Shown: in pieces, positions 23,066-36,011 of the stretch
Layout of the letters: every line of letters begins with the position of its first letter
Position numbering within the stretch: the first letter of the stretch is position 1
Assembly (NCBI GenBank): GCA_963513935.1
Contig: OY740773.1
Coordinates: 104,951,291 to 105,015,290, forward strand
Length of the DNA stretch: 64,000 nucleotides
Source: Aphrophora alni
Taxonomy: Eukaryota > Arthropoda > Insecta > Hemiptera > Aphrophoridae
Direction of reading: 5' to 3'
Translations under genes and position numbers: made by a program
The notes under the pieces: model-generated
Database searches by the model: none
Told to the model about the DNA's origin: nothing
Seen by the model: only the letters and a program-made list of their open reading frames with translations

Positions 23066-23925
23066 GCCCTAACCTAACCTAATCTAACCTAACCTAACCT
23101 AACCTTACCTACCCTAACCTAACCTAACCTAACCTAACTTAACCTAACCTAACCTAACCTAACCTAACCTAACCTTACCTAACCTTACCTAACCTAACCT
23201 AACCTAACCTAACCAATCTAACTTAACCTAAGCTAACCTAACCTAACCTAACCAATCTAACCTAACCAACCTAACCTTACCTTACCTAACCTAACCTAAC
23301 CTTACCTAGCCTAACCAATCTAAGCGAACCTAACCTAACCTAACCAAACTTAACCTAACCTAACCTAACCAACCAAACCTTACCTTACCTAACCTAACCT
23401 AGCCTAACCTAACCTAACCTAGAATAACCTAACCGAACCTTTCCTAACCTAACCTAACCTAACCAATCTAACCTAACCTAACCTAACCAATCTAACCTAA
23501 CCTAATTTTACCTAGCCTAACCTAACCTGGCCTAACCTAACCTAACCTAGAATAACCTAACCGAACCTTTCCTAGCCTAACCTAACCTAACCTAACCTTA
23601 CCTAACCAATCTAACCTAACCTAATGTAACCTAACCTAACATAACCTAATGTAACCTAACCTAACCTAACTTAATGTAACCTAACCTTACCTAGTCTAAC
23701 CTAACCTAACCTAACCTAAACTAGCCTAACCTAACCTAACCTAACCTAACCTAACCTTACCTAGTCTAACCTAACCTAACCTACCCTAACCTAACCTAAC
23801 CTAACCTAACCTAAGCAAATCTAACCTAACCTAACCTTACCTAGCCTAACCAATCTAACCTAACCTAACCTAACCAAACTTAACCTAACCTAACCTAACC
23901 TAATCTAACCTAACCTTCAATATAC
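23066..23925 (+). repeat. CCTAA array, about 860 bp
   Basis: Dominant CCTAA with frequent local variants: CCTTACCTAG, CCAATCTAAC, CCTAGAATAACCTAACCGAA and CCTAATGTAA. The segment AGAATAACCTAACCGAACCT occurs twice (about 23420 and 23549), showing block duplication of about 129 bp. Confidence 0.95.
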
Positions 23926-24239
23926 ACGTTTAAAACTCCAGTTATACAATCAGATACAAATTTAAATAAAAAGATATTGAATTGTCAAAAGAATACAATT
24001 GGTACACTTTCTAGTGTTTATATTATGTTATGTAATTGTATCCCTTGTGGACATTGTTATTGGTTATCTAACAAAGACAGAAGTAATTGAGTTTTGTATA
24101 AAATGCAATCTCAGTGCATTCTCAGCCTTCGGCAACCGTTGCACTACAAGTGTTACAGACGTTTTTAGTTCGCTTTGCTCAATCAATTTAAGAAAAAGAA
24201 ATATTTTGTTTTACATTATCAGATATTGTGAATAATCTG
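23926..24239. other. noncoding stretch
   Basis: The 78-codon frame at 23999-24235 has a hydrophobic start (VFILCYVIVSLVDIVIGYLT) but no recognised family and no gene context. Treated as chance. Confidence 0.3.
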
Positions 24240-24790
24240 ACATTCGATTATCTGTAGGGCGTTATCATTGTACCTACCCAGCCCCATCATACAATGTGAT
24301 ACAATGTGATATTGTCATAAATACAAATGTTTTTAGATATTAAAGCCTAGGAAATATATTGATTAAGTTATTTTTATCTCGTACCGAGAAGGTACTGTGT
24401 GTTCGTGCCAGGCTGTGCCATGTTCCTTCGCGATGTAGGAAAAATTTGCAGTTTACGTTTCTGGATTTGCAATATTTCAATATTAAACTTTGCTAAGGAC
24501 ATAAGTGCATGACAATTGATCCTGAGCAAGAGCTTAACTTTAGCATCCTGGAGATGTAATAACTAAATTGTACATCTTGGAAATAAAAACAAATAAATTG
24601 GCGCCATCGTGGTACTTACCCAGCCAGATTATAAATGTAATACAAGCAGATCTTCTAAATGTACGAAAGTTGGACAATCTACTTCCCTTGTGTCAATTTT
24701 TCGAAGCTGTATCTATGTTAAAAAGCCTCCACTCGCTAAGCTCATGTCGGTGACACGGACCTGTTGGAAAATCACTCTTCAGTTTCCTGA
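24240..24790 (+). repeat. family A copy, interrupted
   Basis: Two plus-strand starts: GGCGTTATCATTGTACCTAC at 24258 and GGCGCCATCGTGGTACTTAC at 24600, the second continuing through GTAATACAAGCAGATCTTCT and CCTCCACTCGCTAAGCTCAT. About 300 bp of unrecognised sequence lies between. Confidence 0.7.
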
Positions 24791-24945
24791 CATAATCTGA
24801 GTGAAGAATAGAAGATCAATCAAAAAATAAAAGTTGAATTTTTGTGCAATTACCAACTTTACCGCATACTGAACAATATAAAGGTTTAGGAATAATTGGC
24901 AATAATCAAAATCAAACCGTAACCGTCAAAGAAACAAGCGTAACA

Positions 24946-25821
24946 AGGTTAGGTTAGATTATATTAGGTTAGGTTAGGTTATATTAGGTTAGGTTAGGTT
25001 ACGTTAGGTTAGGTTATATTAGGTAAGGTTAGGTTCGGTAAGGTTAGGTTAGGTTAGGTTAGGTTAGGTAAGGTTAGGTTAGGTTAGGTTAGGTACGGTT
25101 AGGTTAGGTTATATTAGGTTAGGTTAGGTTACGTTAGGTAAGATTAGGTTAGGTTAGGTAAGGTTAGGTTAGATTACGTTACGTTACGTTAGGTTAGGTT
25201 ATGTTATGTTATGTTTGGTTAGGTAAGGTTAGGTTAGGTTAGGTAAGGTTAGGTTAGGTTAGGTTAGGTTAGGTTAGGTTATATTAGGTTAGGTAAGGTT
25301 AGGTTAGGTACGGTTAAGTTAGGTTAGGTAAGGTTAGGTTAGGTTAGGTTATATTAGGTTAGGTTACGTTAGGTTAGGTAAGGTTAGGTTAGGTTATATT
25401 AGGTTAGGTTAGGTTAGGTAAGGTTAGGTTAGGTTAGGTTATATTAGGTTAGGTAAGGTTAGGTTAGGTTAGGTAAGGTTAGGTTAGGTTATATTAGGTT
25501 AGGTTAGATTAGGTAAGGTTAGGTTAGGTTAGGTTAGGCTAGGTAAGGTTAGGCTAGGTTAGGTTAGGTTAGGTTAGGTTAGGTTAGGTTAGGATAGGTT
25601 AGGTTAGGTTACGTTAGGTTAGGTTAGATAAGGTTATGTTAGGTTAGGTTAGGCTAGGTTATTTTAGGTTAGGTTAGGTTAGGCTAGGTAAGGTTAGGTT
25701 AGGATAGGTTAGGTTAGGTTAGGCTAGGTAAGGTTAGGTTAGGTTACGTTACGTTAGGTTAGGTTAGGTTACGTTACGTTAGGTTAGGTTAGGTTAAGTT
25801 ATATTAGGTTAGGTTAGGTTT
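24946..25821 (+). repeat. TTAGG array, about 875 bp
   Basis: GGTTA pentamers with the private variants GGTTATATTAGGTT, GGTAAGGTTA and GGTTACGTTA recurring at irregular distance. Opposite in orientation to the 23066-23925 array, about 1 kb away. Confidence 0.95.
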
Positions 25822-26418
25822 TCATGTTGATAGTTTTTATTTAATTTTGGATATGGATAAGTGAAAAAGTTTGTGCAATATTTTTTTGTAAAATTACTTT
25901 GTTTTGTAATAATTTATGATTACGAAAGAACATACTTTATTTATTCCAACTAACGCTTAAATAAATAAATTTCAACACGATAAAGGGGTTGGGAATATTA
26001 GATTATTTTTGACATCCTTGCCCCCTTTCTATTTCTCGTGGTATCCAGTTTCACATCATTAAACGTTCTGTTTTCTTCATTCTTTATCCACGAATTATCT
26101 TTCTCAGATAATATTTTCTCCCCCCTTTGCAAAATCGTCGTGAATAATATCTCTCCAGTTCTCTATTGTCAGTTTTTATCTGTTCATTCATCTTTAAATT
26201 CGGAAAGTTCTTTGTTTTAGTTTTGTATATGAGAAAGATTTTATAGAGGAAAAACATGTATATTTCATTTTATAAATACTTTAGCACATTTCATTTCATT
26301 TTAGCACTAAAATGGGAATAGTATTTTCCCTACTTTAGAAAGTTATTAGCTGAAAGTAGATATTTACATATAAATAAATATTGATCTTGTATAATTGATA
26401 CAATAAAATGTGAACACA
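25822..26418. other. noncoding stretch with family B motif
   Basis: Family B (GATAAGTGAAAAAGTTTGTG) at about 25855-25890. The frame at 26038-26220 has no recognisable domain. Confidence 0.4.
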
Positions 26419-26520
26419 AATGTTTTATTCAAAATCGTTTCAACGACAAAGTCGCCTATTATAGCTAGTGCATCGCTGATGATGACGATTTTATCGTAGA
26501 AACGCGTTTGAATAAACGTT
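26419..26520 (+). ncRNA. hammerhead-like module with a facing partner
   Basis: Plus: CTGATGA (26476-26482), TG, ACGAT-TTT-ATCGT hairpin, A, GAAACGCGTT (from 26499). The bases TCG before the core can pair with TGA after the cleavage T (one G-T), as stem I. Minus: GGCGACTTTGTCGTTGAAAC read from 26456 to 26437, with similar flank TTTTGAATAAAAC. The two share flanks, so this is an inverted pair about 100 bp long. Confidence 0.5.
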
Positions 26521-26924
26521 TAATTTCTCACAATATGTTAGATTCATAATTTATTAAAACGCTAAATGAAAGAAATTTAAAAAAATAAAAAACAGAAAAA
26601 GTACATTATTTCCATCACGTGACCTATTTCCTTCTTAAAAAAAAAATTAATAAAATTTCCACGATATTTTCAATACGCCTAGAAAAAAAAATAAAATACT
26701 CTAACTGAAATAAATAGTGAAAATATATCGCACAAAGTTTTTACCTCACTTTTAAAATCAAGTAAAAACCAACCAAAAATAATCGTTAGTTAAAAAAAAA
26801 TGAAGCTTTTTGAGAAAAAATATTATGTTTGTAAATAAACACCTACATAAAAAATAGGTTCGCTTGGCGGTTGTCAACGTTAATTTCTTGAGAATTATTT
26901 CTAAACCGTTTTTACTAGCAATTT
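26521..26924. other. noncoding stretch
   Basis: AT-rich with many A runs; nothing recognised. Confidence 0.4.
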
Positions 26925-27290
26925 TTCACGCGCTTTCTAAATTATTTTTCACGTTGTACTAAAATTTGAACGAAATCGGTGCAGCCGAATTTGAAAAATT
27001 GCGTATTTTATAACGTGACTGTTTTTTTTACATATCTTATGATCCAGCATTTGTATAAATGTGGAGACCAATACATTTTATTTTGTCCTTTTAGGTTAAA
27101 CTTGGATATATATTTATCAAAATTGATTTTTACAAATTCGTAATTTTGTTTTTTCTTCACGCTACCCTCAAATTTTGAGATATAAAACGCCCACATACGA
27201 TATTTCATTAAAATCTGTTGTCCCGTTTGAGCTGATTTTCTGACTCATCACGTGACTTTTTCTACGATACGAGAATGTAAAACGATTTGA
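26925..27290 (+). repeat. dispersed family D copy
   Basis: ATTTGAACGAAATCGGTGCA, GCCGAATTTGAAAAATTGCG, GGAGACCAATACATTTTATT and the closing TGATTTTCTGACTCATCACG. Confidence 0.75.
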
Positions 27291-27754
27291 AGTTAAGTAG
27301 GTAGGATTTGAAGGTGTGTCTTTCCTTAGAAACATAAATCAATTCCCAGTATTCAAGCTACACAATAAGCATGTTCTGTAAACCATTGTATTCCAATAAA
27401 GTGGTTGCAATACAGATCCTGACTGACTCTTCAACTCTGTGGGGCTGTGTGTACTGCACAATTAAACCATTATTAACCGTTGGGAGGAGATATGGATGAA
27501 AGCAATGTCTCTCTAGCACAACTAACTTGCATTATTTCAGAGTTGCTTTAATAGAAAACAGTTCAATCATTGTACAATCAGTGATAAAACATTGTACAAT
27601 CCCACTCTCCAATCCAAAGAGGATATGCAACTAATTGTCACACAAAAATATCACCTTCGGGTGTTGTCAATCGATAAGTGAAAACAAACCATGGACTCCG
27701 TAACATTAAACCATTACATTTACTCCTTTTAACGCGTAAAATCTCGTGATCATC
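27291..27754. other. noncoding stretch
   Basis: Moderate AT content, no open frame, no recognised repeat. CATTGTACAATC-type sequence occurs twice (27572, 27590). Confidence 0.4.
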
Positions 27755-27900
27755 GCAAAATAAAGACTCCTAGCCCTTGAATACTTCTAGCGCCAGCGCT
27801 GAAAGAAAACGAGAGTTGGTAAAGAGAGATCTGTTAGGAAGGATAAAGGAGAGGGATCTAACCCAGGACTACACGAAGAAAGGTGTAAAACGTGTTTTAA
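27755..27900 (+). repeat. dispersed family C copy
   Basis: AAATAAAGACTCCTAGCCCT, TGAATACTTCTAGCG, GAGAGTTGGTAAAGAGAGAT, GAGAGGGATCTAACCCAGGA and ACTACACGAAGAAAGGTGTA in order; the family's 3' end is missing. Confidence 0.75.
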
Positions 27901-28059
27901 CAAATGTTTACATAATTAAAGAAGGGCCTCTTGCTTCCATTGTGGCGTAAACATGTCCCTAGCGAAAATGGTTTTTGTTTAAAATCGAGGTTTTTATAAG
28001 TACTTGCGTAGTTTGTTTTCTTCTTTTTTTGCCAGTTATTCCTATACCTTAATATTTTT

Positions 28060-28450
28060 CATTAATTTTCACGTTTCACTAAAATTTGAACGAAATCAGT
28101 CGAGCGGATTTTGAAAAATATCGTATTTTAAAACAGCCCCGTAGCCGATATTTTTGTATTATATTGATAACTTTAGAAGCAACATTTTAAGAGGTGGCGA
28201 TCAATTCGTTTTGTTTGGATCCTAAAATCATAATTTGATCACAATCGTTTGACCCGATTTTGAGAAAATCATATTTTTTTATTTGATTAATCCTAAATTT
28301 ATAGTTTTATCAAAAATTGGGGAGGAACGTGCTGCGATATGGTTAAAATACGTGGATATACTAAATTTCATTACAATCTGTCCATACGTTTGTGGCGTAG
28401 AACACTGCACATTCGACAAAAGTCACTCAAAAAATCAATTTTTTAACTCG
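28060..28450 (+). repeat. dispersed family D copy
   Basis: TTTGAACGAAATCAGTCGAG, CGGATTTTGAAAAATATCGT, GTGGCGATCAATTCGTTTTG and CCGATTTTGAGAAAATCATA. The frame at 28283-28480 is not kept in other copies. Confidence 0.75.
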
Positions 28451-29145
28451 TGGTGCATCAAAACTTGTAACTTTAAATAACCCGACCATCGATTTTTTGA
28501 CCCTACACATAACATTCACCATAGTATGTGAGATAGTAAAATATAAATTAATTTATCATAACTCTATATTAAAATTTCATACCTTTCTACAAATCTTTCA
28601 CGTACATAAAAAAATGAAATTTCATTCAGAATTACAAGCTTTTATCCCGCGACAAAATGCACTTTTAGTCAAGTATAAAAACGTTGAATAGATTAAATTA
28701 ACCCCCATAAAATCATCCCTTGTCTTATCATATTAGAATAAAAGGGATGCTCTTGTACAGACTACATTTCTTAATTATTAACTCCAACAAAAAGACATCC
28801 CTTCCTCAATACACCCTTTACATCTGTATTAAAATAAATGAAACCAGGATGGAAAAAAAGATAAAATATGGTTTTTAAAATGGTAATATACCTCCCTCTC
28901 TACCCCACGCATAAGAGATAATTCAAACGTTTTTGTATAGTTTGTATGAATCAGTTAATTGGAATAGAAAACCCATTTAAATCAAATCTTTTATTTTGTT
29001 AAAATAAATATTAAAAGCTGTATTGAATCAAAATTAAACACAAATTTAATAAATGTAAGTAAATAAATAAATCAATTTAAATAACTTTTTATTTATATTC
29101 CTTATGTTTTAATATTATTTAACTTACGACATATTGTCGTTGTTT
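28451..29145. other. noncoding stretch
   Basis: AT-rich. Downstream 28690-29145 carries no frame or recognised repeat. Confidence 0.4.
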
Positions 29146-29206
29146 ATGTGCGTTTTTTACAGTTGTTTCGGTATTAATTATACCATCATCAGAAAACAAC
29201 CAGAAT
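29146..29206 (-). ncRNA. hammerhead-like ribozyme module (best stem I/III)
   Basis: Minus strand: TTTT then CTGATGA (29192-29186), T, a hairpin GGTATAATTAATACC, GAAAC (29169-29165), AACT, GTA. The AC after GAA can pair with GT around an AACT loop (stem III), giving a GTA cleavage triplet. The A run after it pairs with the TTTT before CTGATGA (stem I, four pairs). All three stems can therefore be drawn. The extra T next to stem II is the main departure from the consensus. Confidence 0.5.
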
Positions 29207-29347
29207 TATAATAATATACATCACACAAAAACAGTTGAACAATTGTTGGTACTAGTACACTTCAATGTAATACAAATGTTTTTAAGTGTTGTGGACACAT
29301 GCTACACTAACTTAAAGTTTAGGCTGAAACTACGATAAACAAAACAA

Positions 29348-29419
29348 ATAACCTAACCTAACCTAACCTAACCTAACCTAACCCAACCTAACCTAACCTA
29401 ACCTAACCTAACCTAACCT
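29348..29419 (+). repeat. short CCTAA array with flanking direct repeat
   Basis: About 14 pentamers. It is flanked by AAACAAAACAAATAAC (29337-29352) and AAACAAAACAAGTAAC (29420-29435), a 16-base direct repeat with one mismatch. Confidence 0.93.
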
Positions 29420-29434
29420 AAACAAAACAAGTAA

Positions 29435-29870
29435 CGTGGTACTTACCCAGCTCCAATTACAATGTAAAACCAAAAAGTTGGTTTCTTGGACTTTATAGGA
29501 AATGTTAAATTTTATTTCTACATCAATAGATTTCCCCAGTAGGGTATGTTTGTTTAAAACATATGTTGCACAGATTTTAATTAATTGTAGTGACAAGTCT
29601 CCTCGTGTGTTTCGACCCTGGTGAACGTCTTAACTGTACGTGAAGGAGCCTTCACTCACTACGCTCTAGTCTTCCCTGACGGATACACATATCAAATGAC
29701 CTTGGAATGTCAGGGTTCAATAACCATTTTTGACAATAACTCTTTGTCGCCGTAGAGAGCTGACGTTGATAACATGCAGAATTGATATTTTACAAATTTA
29801 TTGTGTTGTACGATGAATAACACTAGAGATATGAACTAAATACTGTTTAAAGTACCGCCATTTTGTCGTT
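29435..29870 (+). repeat. dispersed family A copy
   Basis: Starts GTGGTACTTACCCAGCTCCA; includes AAGTTGGTTTCTTGGACTTT, CCTTCACTCACTACGCTCTA, CGCCGTAGAGAGCTGACGTT and GTACCGCCATTTTGTCG. Family D follows at 30045. Confidence 0.78.
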
Positions 29871-30044
29871 TTTAACAAATATTTAAATAGAGACTTAAGT
29901 TGCTTCCCTTGTGCCATAAACATGTCCACAGGGTAGGTTGTATTTGATTTTTTCCCCCAGATTTCAGCGACGGTTAACAAGGTTATATTTTTATCCCAAT
30001 TATTCCTGTACCGTAATATTTTTGAGGTGTTTGGGTTATTATTC

Positions 30045-30215
30045 TCCATATTACACTAAAATATGAACGAAAATTGTTCAGCCAATTTTGACAAATTAAG
30101 TATCTTATAATTGAATCCTTAGAAGCTACACTTGAGCAAAATTTCATCAAAATCGTTTGAACCTATTTTGAGATATCGTAATTTTGTTTTTTATCGTAGC
30201 TATCCCTTCTAAAAT
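30045..30215 (+). repeat. dispersed family D, short copy
   Basis: CTAAAATATGAACGAAAATT, GAAGCTACACTTGAGCAAAA and CATCAAAATCGTTTGAACC. Confidence 0.7.
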
Positions 30216-30752
30216 AATCTCCAGCCACCAACACGATGTTGTAATGTAAACTGTTATGTATATTAATGGTTGCATTTGAAAGATAGATTTTGGTTGGTCG
30301 GGAGTGCTACGCCCCCACAATAATTTCTGGTTCTAGTTAGCTACAACGTTTCATATTATGTACAACGTCAGGTATGTTAAAAACAACTTAATAATGTTTA
30401 GTAGGTAGAGGTTATTGAATAAAAACTTTGCAAATCAATATCTGATTTGAAAAAAAAAAAACTATTTTTGAGACGGCTCACTGGCTCTTTACTTCCAATG
30501 GAGGACGGAGTGGTTTTTATACTCAAAACAAATGAAGCAAAAAAACTGTTATGCCCTGTCTTCACTAACGAGTAGAATGCCTGTAATAACAACTACCTAA
30601 AGTAAGTATGTTTCCTGTTTGCGGGAATACCCAATATCAGTGACAAACAACTTTGTCTTTTAGGCCTATCATTTTTAATTCATTTTGCGTGTTTGATTTA
30701 ATGTGAAATTTAATCCCCCAAAAAAATCTAGATTTGATCAAAATATGCTCTA
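30216..30752. other. noncoding stretch
   Basis: TTTTGGTTGGTCGGGAGTGC then TACGCCCCCAC (30288-30318) recurs at 31549-31578, another small dispersed repeat. No gene seen. Confidence 0.45.
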
Positions 30753-31145
30753 ACGTAACCTAACCTAACCTAACGTAACCAAACCTAACCTAACCTAACG
30801 TAACCAAAACTAACATAACCAAACCTAACCTAACCTAACGTAACGTTACCAAACCTAACCTAACCTAACCAAACCTAACCTAACCTAACCTAACCTAACC
30901 TAACCTAACCAAACCTAACCTAACCTAACCTAACATTACCAAACCTAACCTAACCTAACGTTACCAAACCTAACCTAACCTAACCTAACCTAACCTAACC
31001 AAACCTGACCTAACCTAACCTAACGTTACCAAACCTAACCTAACGTTACCAAACCTAACCTAACCAAACCTAACCTCACCTAACCTAACCTAACCAAACC
31101 TAACCTAACCAAACCTAACCTAACCTAACCAAACCTAACCTAACG
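30753..31145 (+). repeat. CCTAA array, CCAAA/CGTTA variant
   Basis: About 390 bp in which every few pentamers is replaced by CCAAA or CGTAA/CGTTA. This variant set is nearly absent from the other arrays. Confidence 0.95.
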
Positions 31146-31744
31146 AAATTCAATTATAATCGGTCCACGCTCATGAACAGTAGAACACTCTTCATACAAC
31201 CATCCTACCTATTTCTTTACACGTACAGTGGAAAATTCAAATCCTAGTGACACATTTTATATATTTTCCCCTTTGAAATATGTCATCCATAAGGTACAAC
31301 AATTCACTACAACAACCCTTATTATGCATTCCACTACCAATATGTAACCCACTAGGAAGACTGGTTGACAGTTCCATTCCCTCTATCACTCACTGTCTCA
31401 ATGCAATTAGTAACTCCCTCCTCTTGCCAACAGGTCGCTAGATTACAGCCTCACCCCACCCATTCCGCCCCAGCAACCTGGAAGTTAACTAATGACTCCG
31501 TTTGCAATAGCCATCAAAACGCTGTTGCAAGGTATAATAAACGTTGCATTTTAGTTGGTCGGGGTGCTACGCCCCCATAACAAATTCTAGTTTTGTAATT
31601 CAATTTTACAATTAGAATGTTGCCATATTAGATCTTCGGTGGTTTAGCCATAGAAAAGTCGTGTATTAATACTGCAGGGTTAGTACTATAGTGAAGACAT
31701 CATTTCAATGATAATTTGAGGAACCACAAATACAGAGGTTGATG
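31146..31744. other. stretch with a GC-richer patch
   Basis: 31340-31520 is clearly less AT-rich and has an acceptor-like CTCTTGCCAACAG, but the frame over it (31365-31580) ends in a dispersed repeat and no family is recognised. Not called as a gene. Confidence 0.3.
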
Positions 31745-32330
31745 GAGGTCGTTATGGTACTTACCCAGAGCTATCATAGAATGTACTACAAGCAGATCCC
31801 TAAATGTAAAACTCAAAAGTTGCTTTCTTGATTCTTGTAGGAAAAGCTAAATTGTATTGGTAGATCAAGGAGTCTTATCCAGTAGGGAAAGTTTATTTAA
31901 AGCTGTTGTTACACAGGTTTTCTGAACCTCGTAATTGTGTTTATCATTTCTTGGCGTTAACGGGCTTCGCAGATGTTTATTAAACGGTTTCCACTCGCTT
32001 TGCACGTGTCTGTGTCACGGCCCTAGCGAGTGTCGAACCTGCATTGTCTCGGCCCTAGCGAGCGTCGAACCTCTACATGTCATAAGAAACCTTCACACTC
32101 TGCTCGGTCAGTCACACAGCCCTGCTGGTTCTCCTAACTATACGATTATCACACTTTCTAAGGAGATCAGTGTCCGAAATTAAATTTTTTGATAATAATT
32201 TCATTATTTGTCGTCGTAGAGAGTTGTGGTTGGTACCGTTACATGCAGAATTCAAAACTACAAAATATCTTCTAATTTAGTTCCTTAAAGTTGAATAACA
32301 CACGAGATATGAACAAAACTATGTTTCAAT
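31745..32330 (+). repeat. dispersed family A, near-full copy
   Basis: Starts TTATGGTACTTACCCAGAGC and runs through GGTAGATCAAGGAGTCTTAT, TTTCCACTCGCTTTGCACGT and GAGTTGTGGTTGGTACCGTT to GAATAACACACGAGATATGA. It carries an internal duplication: GGCCCTAGCGAGTGTCGAAC at 32020 and GGCCCTAGCGAGCGTCGAAC at 32051. The 82-codon frame at 31935-32183 is made of the repeat. Confidence 0.8.
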
Positions 32331-34139
<1,809 letters not shown>

Positions 34140-34470
34140 CCAAATTTTTGTGACGTTTGGAGTTCCCTAGATCCATTGAAATGTCTGTCCGTCGTGTAAA
34201 TAGTACCCTGCATCCCAAATACGATAGATTTTAATCAATTTAAAATACGCGGTGTATTTTGGTCATTTCACGCCAATTATTCCATATTTTTGGAAACTCA
34301 AAATTTTGAGTTCCATAAGAAATAACATAAAATTGTGATTACGTCAAAATGTTTTTTTCTTTACGTTTGACCTTTAAGAAATAAACAGAACGTGTTTCTT
34401 CTGTCAAAAAATCGTTTTTGAAAAAAAAAAAGAAGAAAAAAAGTTTTTTCTCAAAAACGGCATTACAGAT
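34140..34470 (+). repeat. dispersed family D-like copy
   Basis: TTTTGGAAACTCAAAATTTT, ACGTTTGACCTTTAAGAAAT and AAAACGGCATTACAGATTTC resemble the family in altered order; diverged. Confidence 0.45.
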
Positions 34471-34489
34471 TTCGTTCGGATAAAAGTAA

Positions 34490-34714
34490 GTTTACGAGAG
34501 CCATCATAGTACTTACCCCAGCCCTATCATAACATAGAACATAATATAACCAAATTCTTTAAATTTAACGCCCTAAACATATTTTTTCGCCTTGTAGGAA
34601 ATGTTAATTTGTATTGGTAGAACAAAACGTCTATGATTTTGTTAAACAGTTACACAGGATTTCTGAACCTCGTAATTGAACGTCCTTCCTTGACATCGGC
34701 TAAGCCGTAACGTC
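34490..34714 (+). repeat. dispersed family A, 5' part
   Basis: GCCATCATAGTACTTACCCC, CTTGTAGGAAATGTTAATTT and CAGGATTTCTGAACCTCGTA. It runs directly into family C at about 34715 (GGCTAAGCCGTAACGTCAGT). Confidence 0.75.
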
Positions 34715-35130
34715 AGTGCCGGAAATGAATTAGAGTTGGTCAAGAGAGACCAAACTCTGGAAGAAGTGAAAGAAAAGGTTTCAACTCAATAATACGTTAA
34801 AAAAGGTTAAAATACAATGCTATGAAGAACGAGAGATATTTTGTGTTAAGTCAGCAATGATAAAACAATTTAAATGTGTAGATCTAGCTCGGAACCCTCG
34901 GGATTACCACGCTCTTACTCGCTATAGTGAATCACTGAGGGTTGGTTAGGTTAGGTTGAGATCTAACCCAGACTGTGTAAAAATGTTAAGGTACAAGGCG
35001 ATGAAAACTGAAAGATATTTTGCCTTTACACAACAAATGAAAACAATTTAAAAGTATAGATCTAGCACGGAACCCTCGGGACTGCTACCCCCATACTCAC
35101 TACAATGAACCCCTGAGGGTTGGTTATATT
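34715..35130 (+). repeat. two tandem family C copies joined by GGTTA
   Basis: The first copy ends GAATCACTGAGGGTTGG at about 34944, followed by TTAGGTTAGGTT and then GAGATCTAACCCAGACTGTG of the second, which ends in CCCCTGAGGGTTGGTTATAT at about 35125. Both contain GATCTAGC(T/A)CGGAACCCTC. Confidence 0.8.
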
Positions 35131-35489
35131 TATAAAAAATTAATTTAACGAACGGTGTGAATGAAATGTTCTATTTTGTATTTTAGTGTTTTAAAGGGAA
35201 ATTGTTAACTTTGATCATTAGTTCTACTTTAATTATTCATGGGGGATGAAAGACGTTGTGGGAGAGGGGAGAAGGGCGTTCAATCTATATCGTAATATAT
35301 TTCCACACTCTAATGTGTTATCAAATTGACTCTTCCTTGTTTTACCATATTTAATAGTTTCTCTGTGACAATAAGGAATTGAGATTAGATATTTTATATG
35401 TATACAAGTTTAATTAACTTTATATCAATAATTTAAATTCTTACTTTTATACTACAGAGTTATGCTATGGGTCAAAACATCTACTTTTT

Positions 35490-35880
35490 TTGATATACAC
35501 TTGTTTTGAGGTTTCGAGAATCCAAAATTTGGTTTGAAATTATGTCTGTCTGTTGTTTTTCACTCGTGACCCATTGTAATGAAATTTGGTTTTTGGCATA
35601 TTTTAGCGATATCGGAACTTTTTTTTTCCATTTATCCTACAACTCAAAATTGAGTAACTCTCATTTAAAAACAAACATCAAATTATGTTATATCAAAATC
35701 GGCTTAAGGCACATAAGACCTATTGGTCGTTTATCTCTCCAAAAATTTACTTCCTATGTTATCGGTAAAAAAAAGCAAAAAATCAGTATTGGATTTTCGA
35801 AATTTCAGGAAAACTTTTTCCCTTTTTTTTTATCGAATCTCTTTCATTTGTCAAAAAAATTTACCAATACTAATTTAACC
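35490..35880 (+). repeat. dispersed family D copy with the longest open frame
   Basis: GGTTTCGAGAATCCAAAATT, CATAAGACCTATTGGTCGTT and TCGAAATTTCAGGAAAACTT. A 130-codon frame spans it, but composition is poor, no domain is seen, and other copies of the family are full of stops. Not a gene. Confidence 0.6.
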
Positions 35881-35895
35881 AAGAATCACCACAAA

Positions 35896-36003
35896 TAAGT
35901 TAGGTTAGGTTAGGTTAGGTTAAGTTAGGTTAGGTTAGGTTAGGTTAGGTTAGGTTAGGTTAGGTTAGGTTAGGTTAGGTTAGGTTAGGTTAGGTTAGGT
36001 GGT
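35896..36003 (+). repeat. TTAGG array, about 105 bp
   Basis: Twenty-odd almost pure GGTTA pentamers, the most homogeneous array in the window. It ends 10-20 bp before the mariner left end. Confidence 0.97.
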
Positions 36004-36011
36004 TATATAAA

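Noticed and set aside
23999..24235. 78-codon frame with a hydrophobic start
   Set aside because: Lies between repeats, no family recognised, and hydrophobic runs are expected from T-rich sequence.
31365..31580. 71-codon plus-strand frame in the GC-richer patch
   Set aside because: Its end is a dispersed repeat (TTGGTCGGGGTGCTACGCCC) also at 30290, and no domain is seen.
35506..35898. 130-codon plus-strand open frame, the longest in the window apart from microsatellites
   Set aside because: It lies wholly in a family D repeat, shows no domain, and other copies of the repeat are interrupted by stops.
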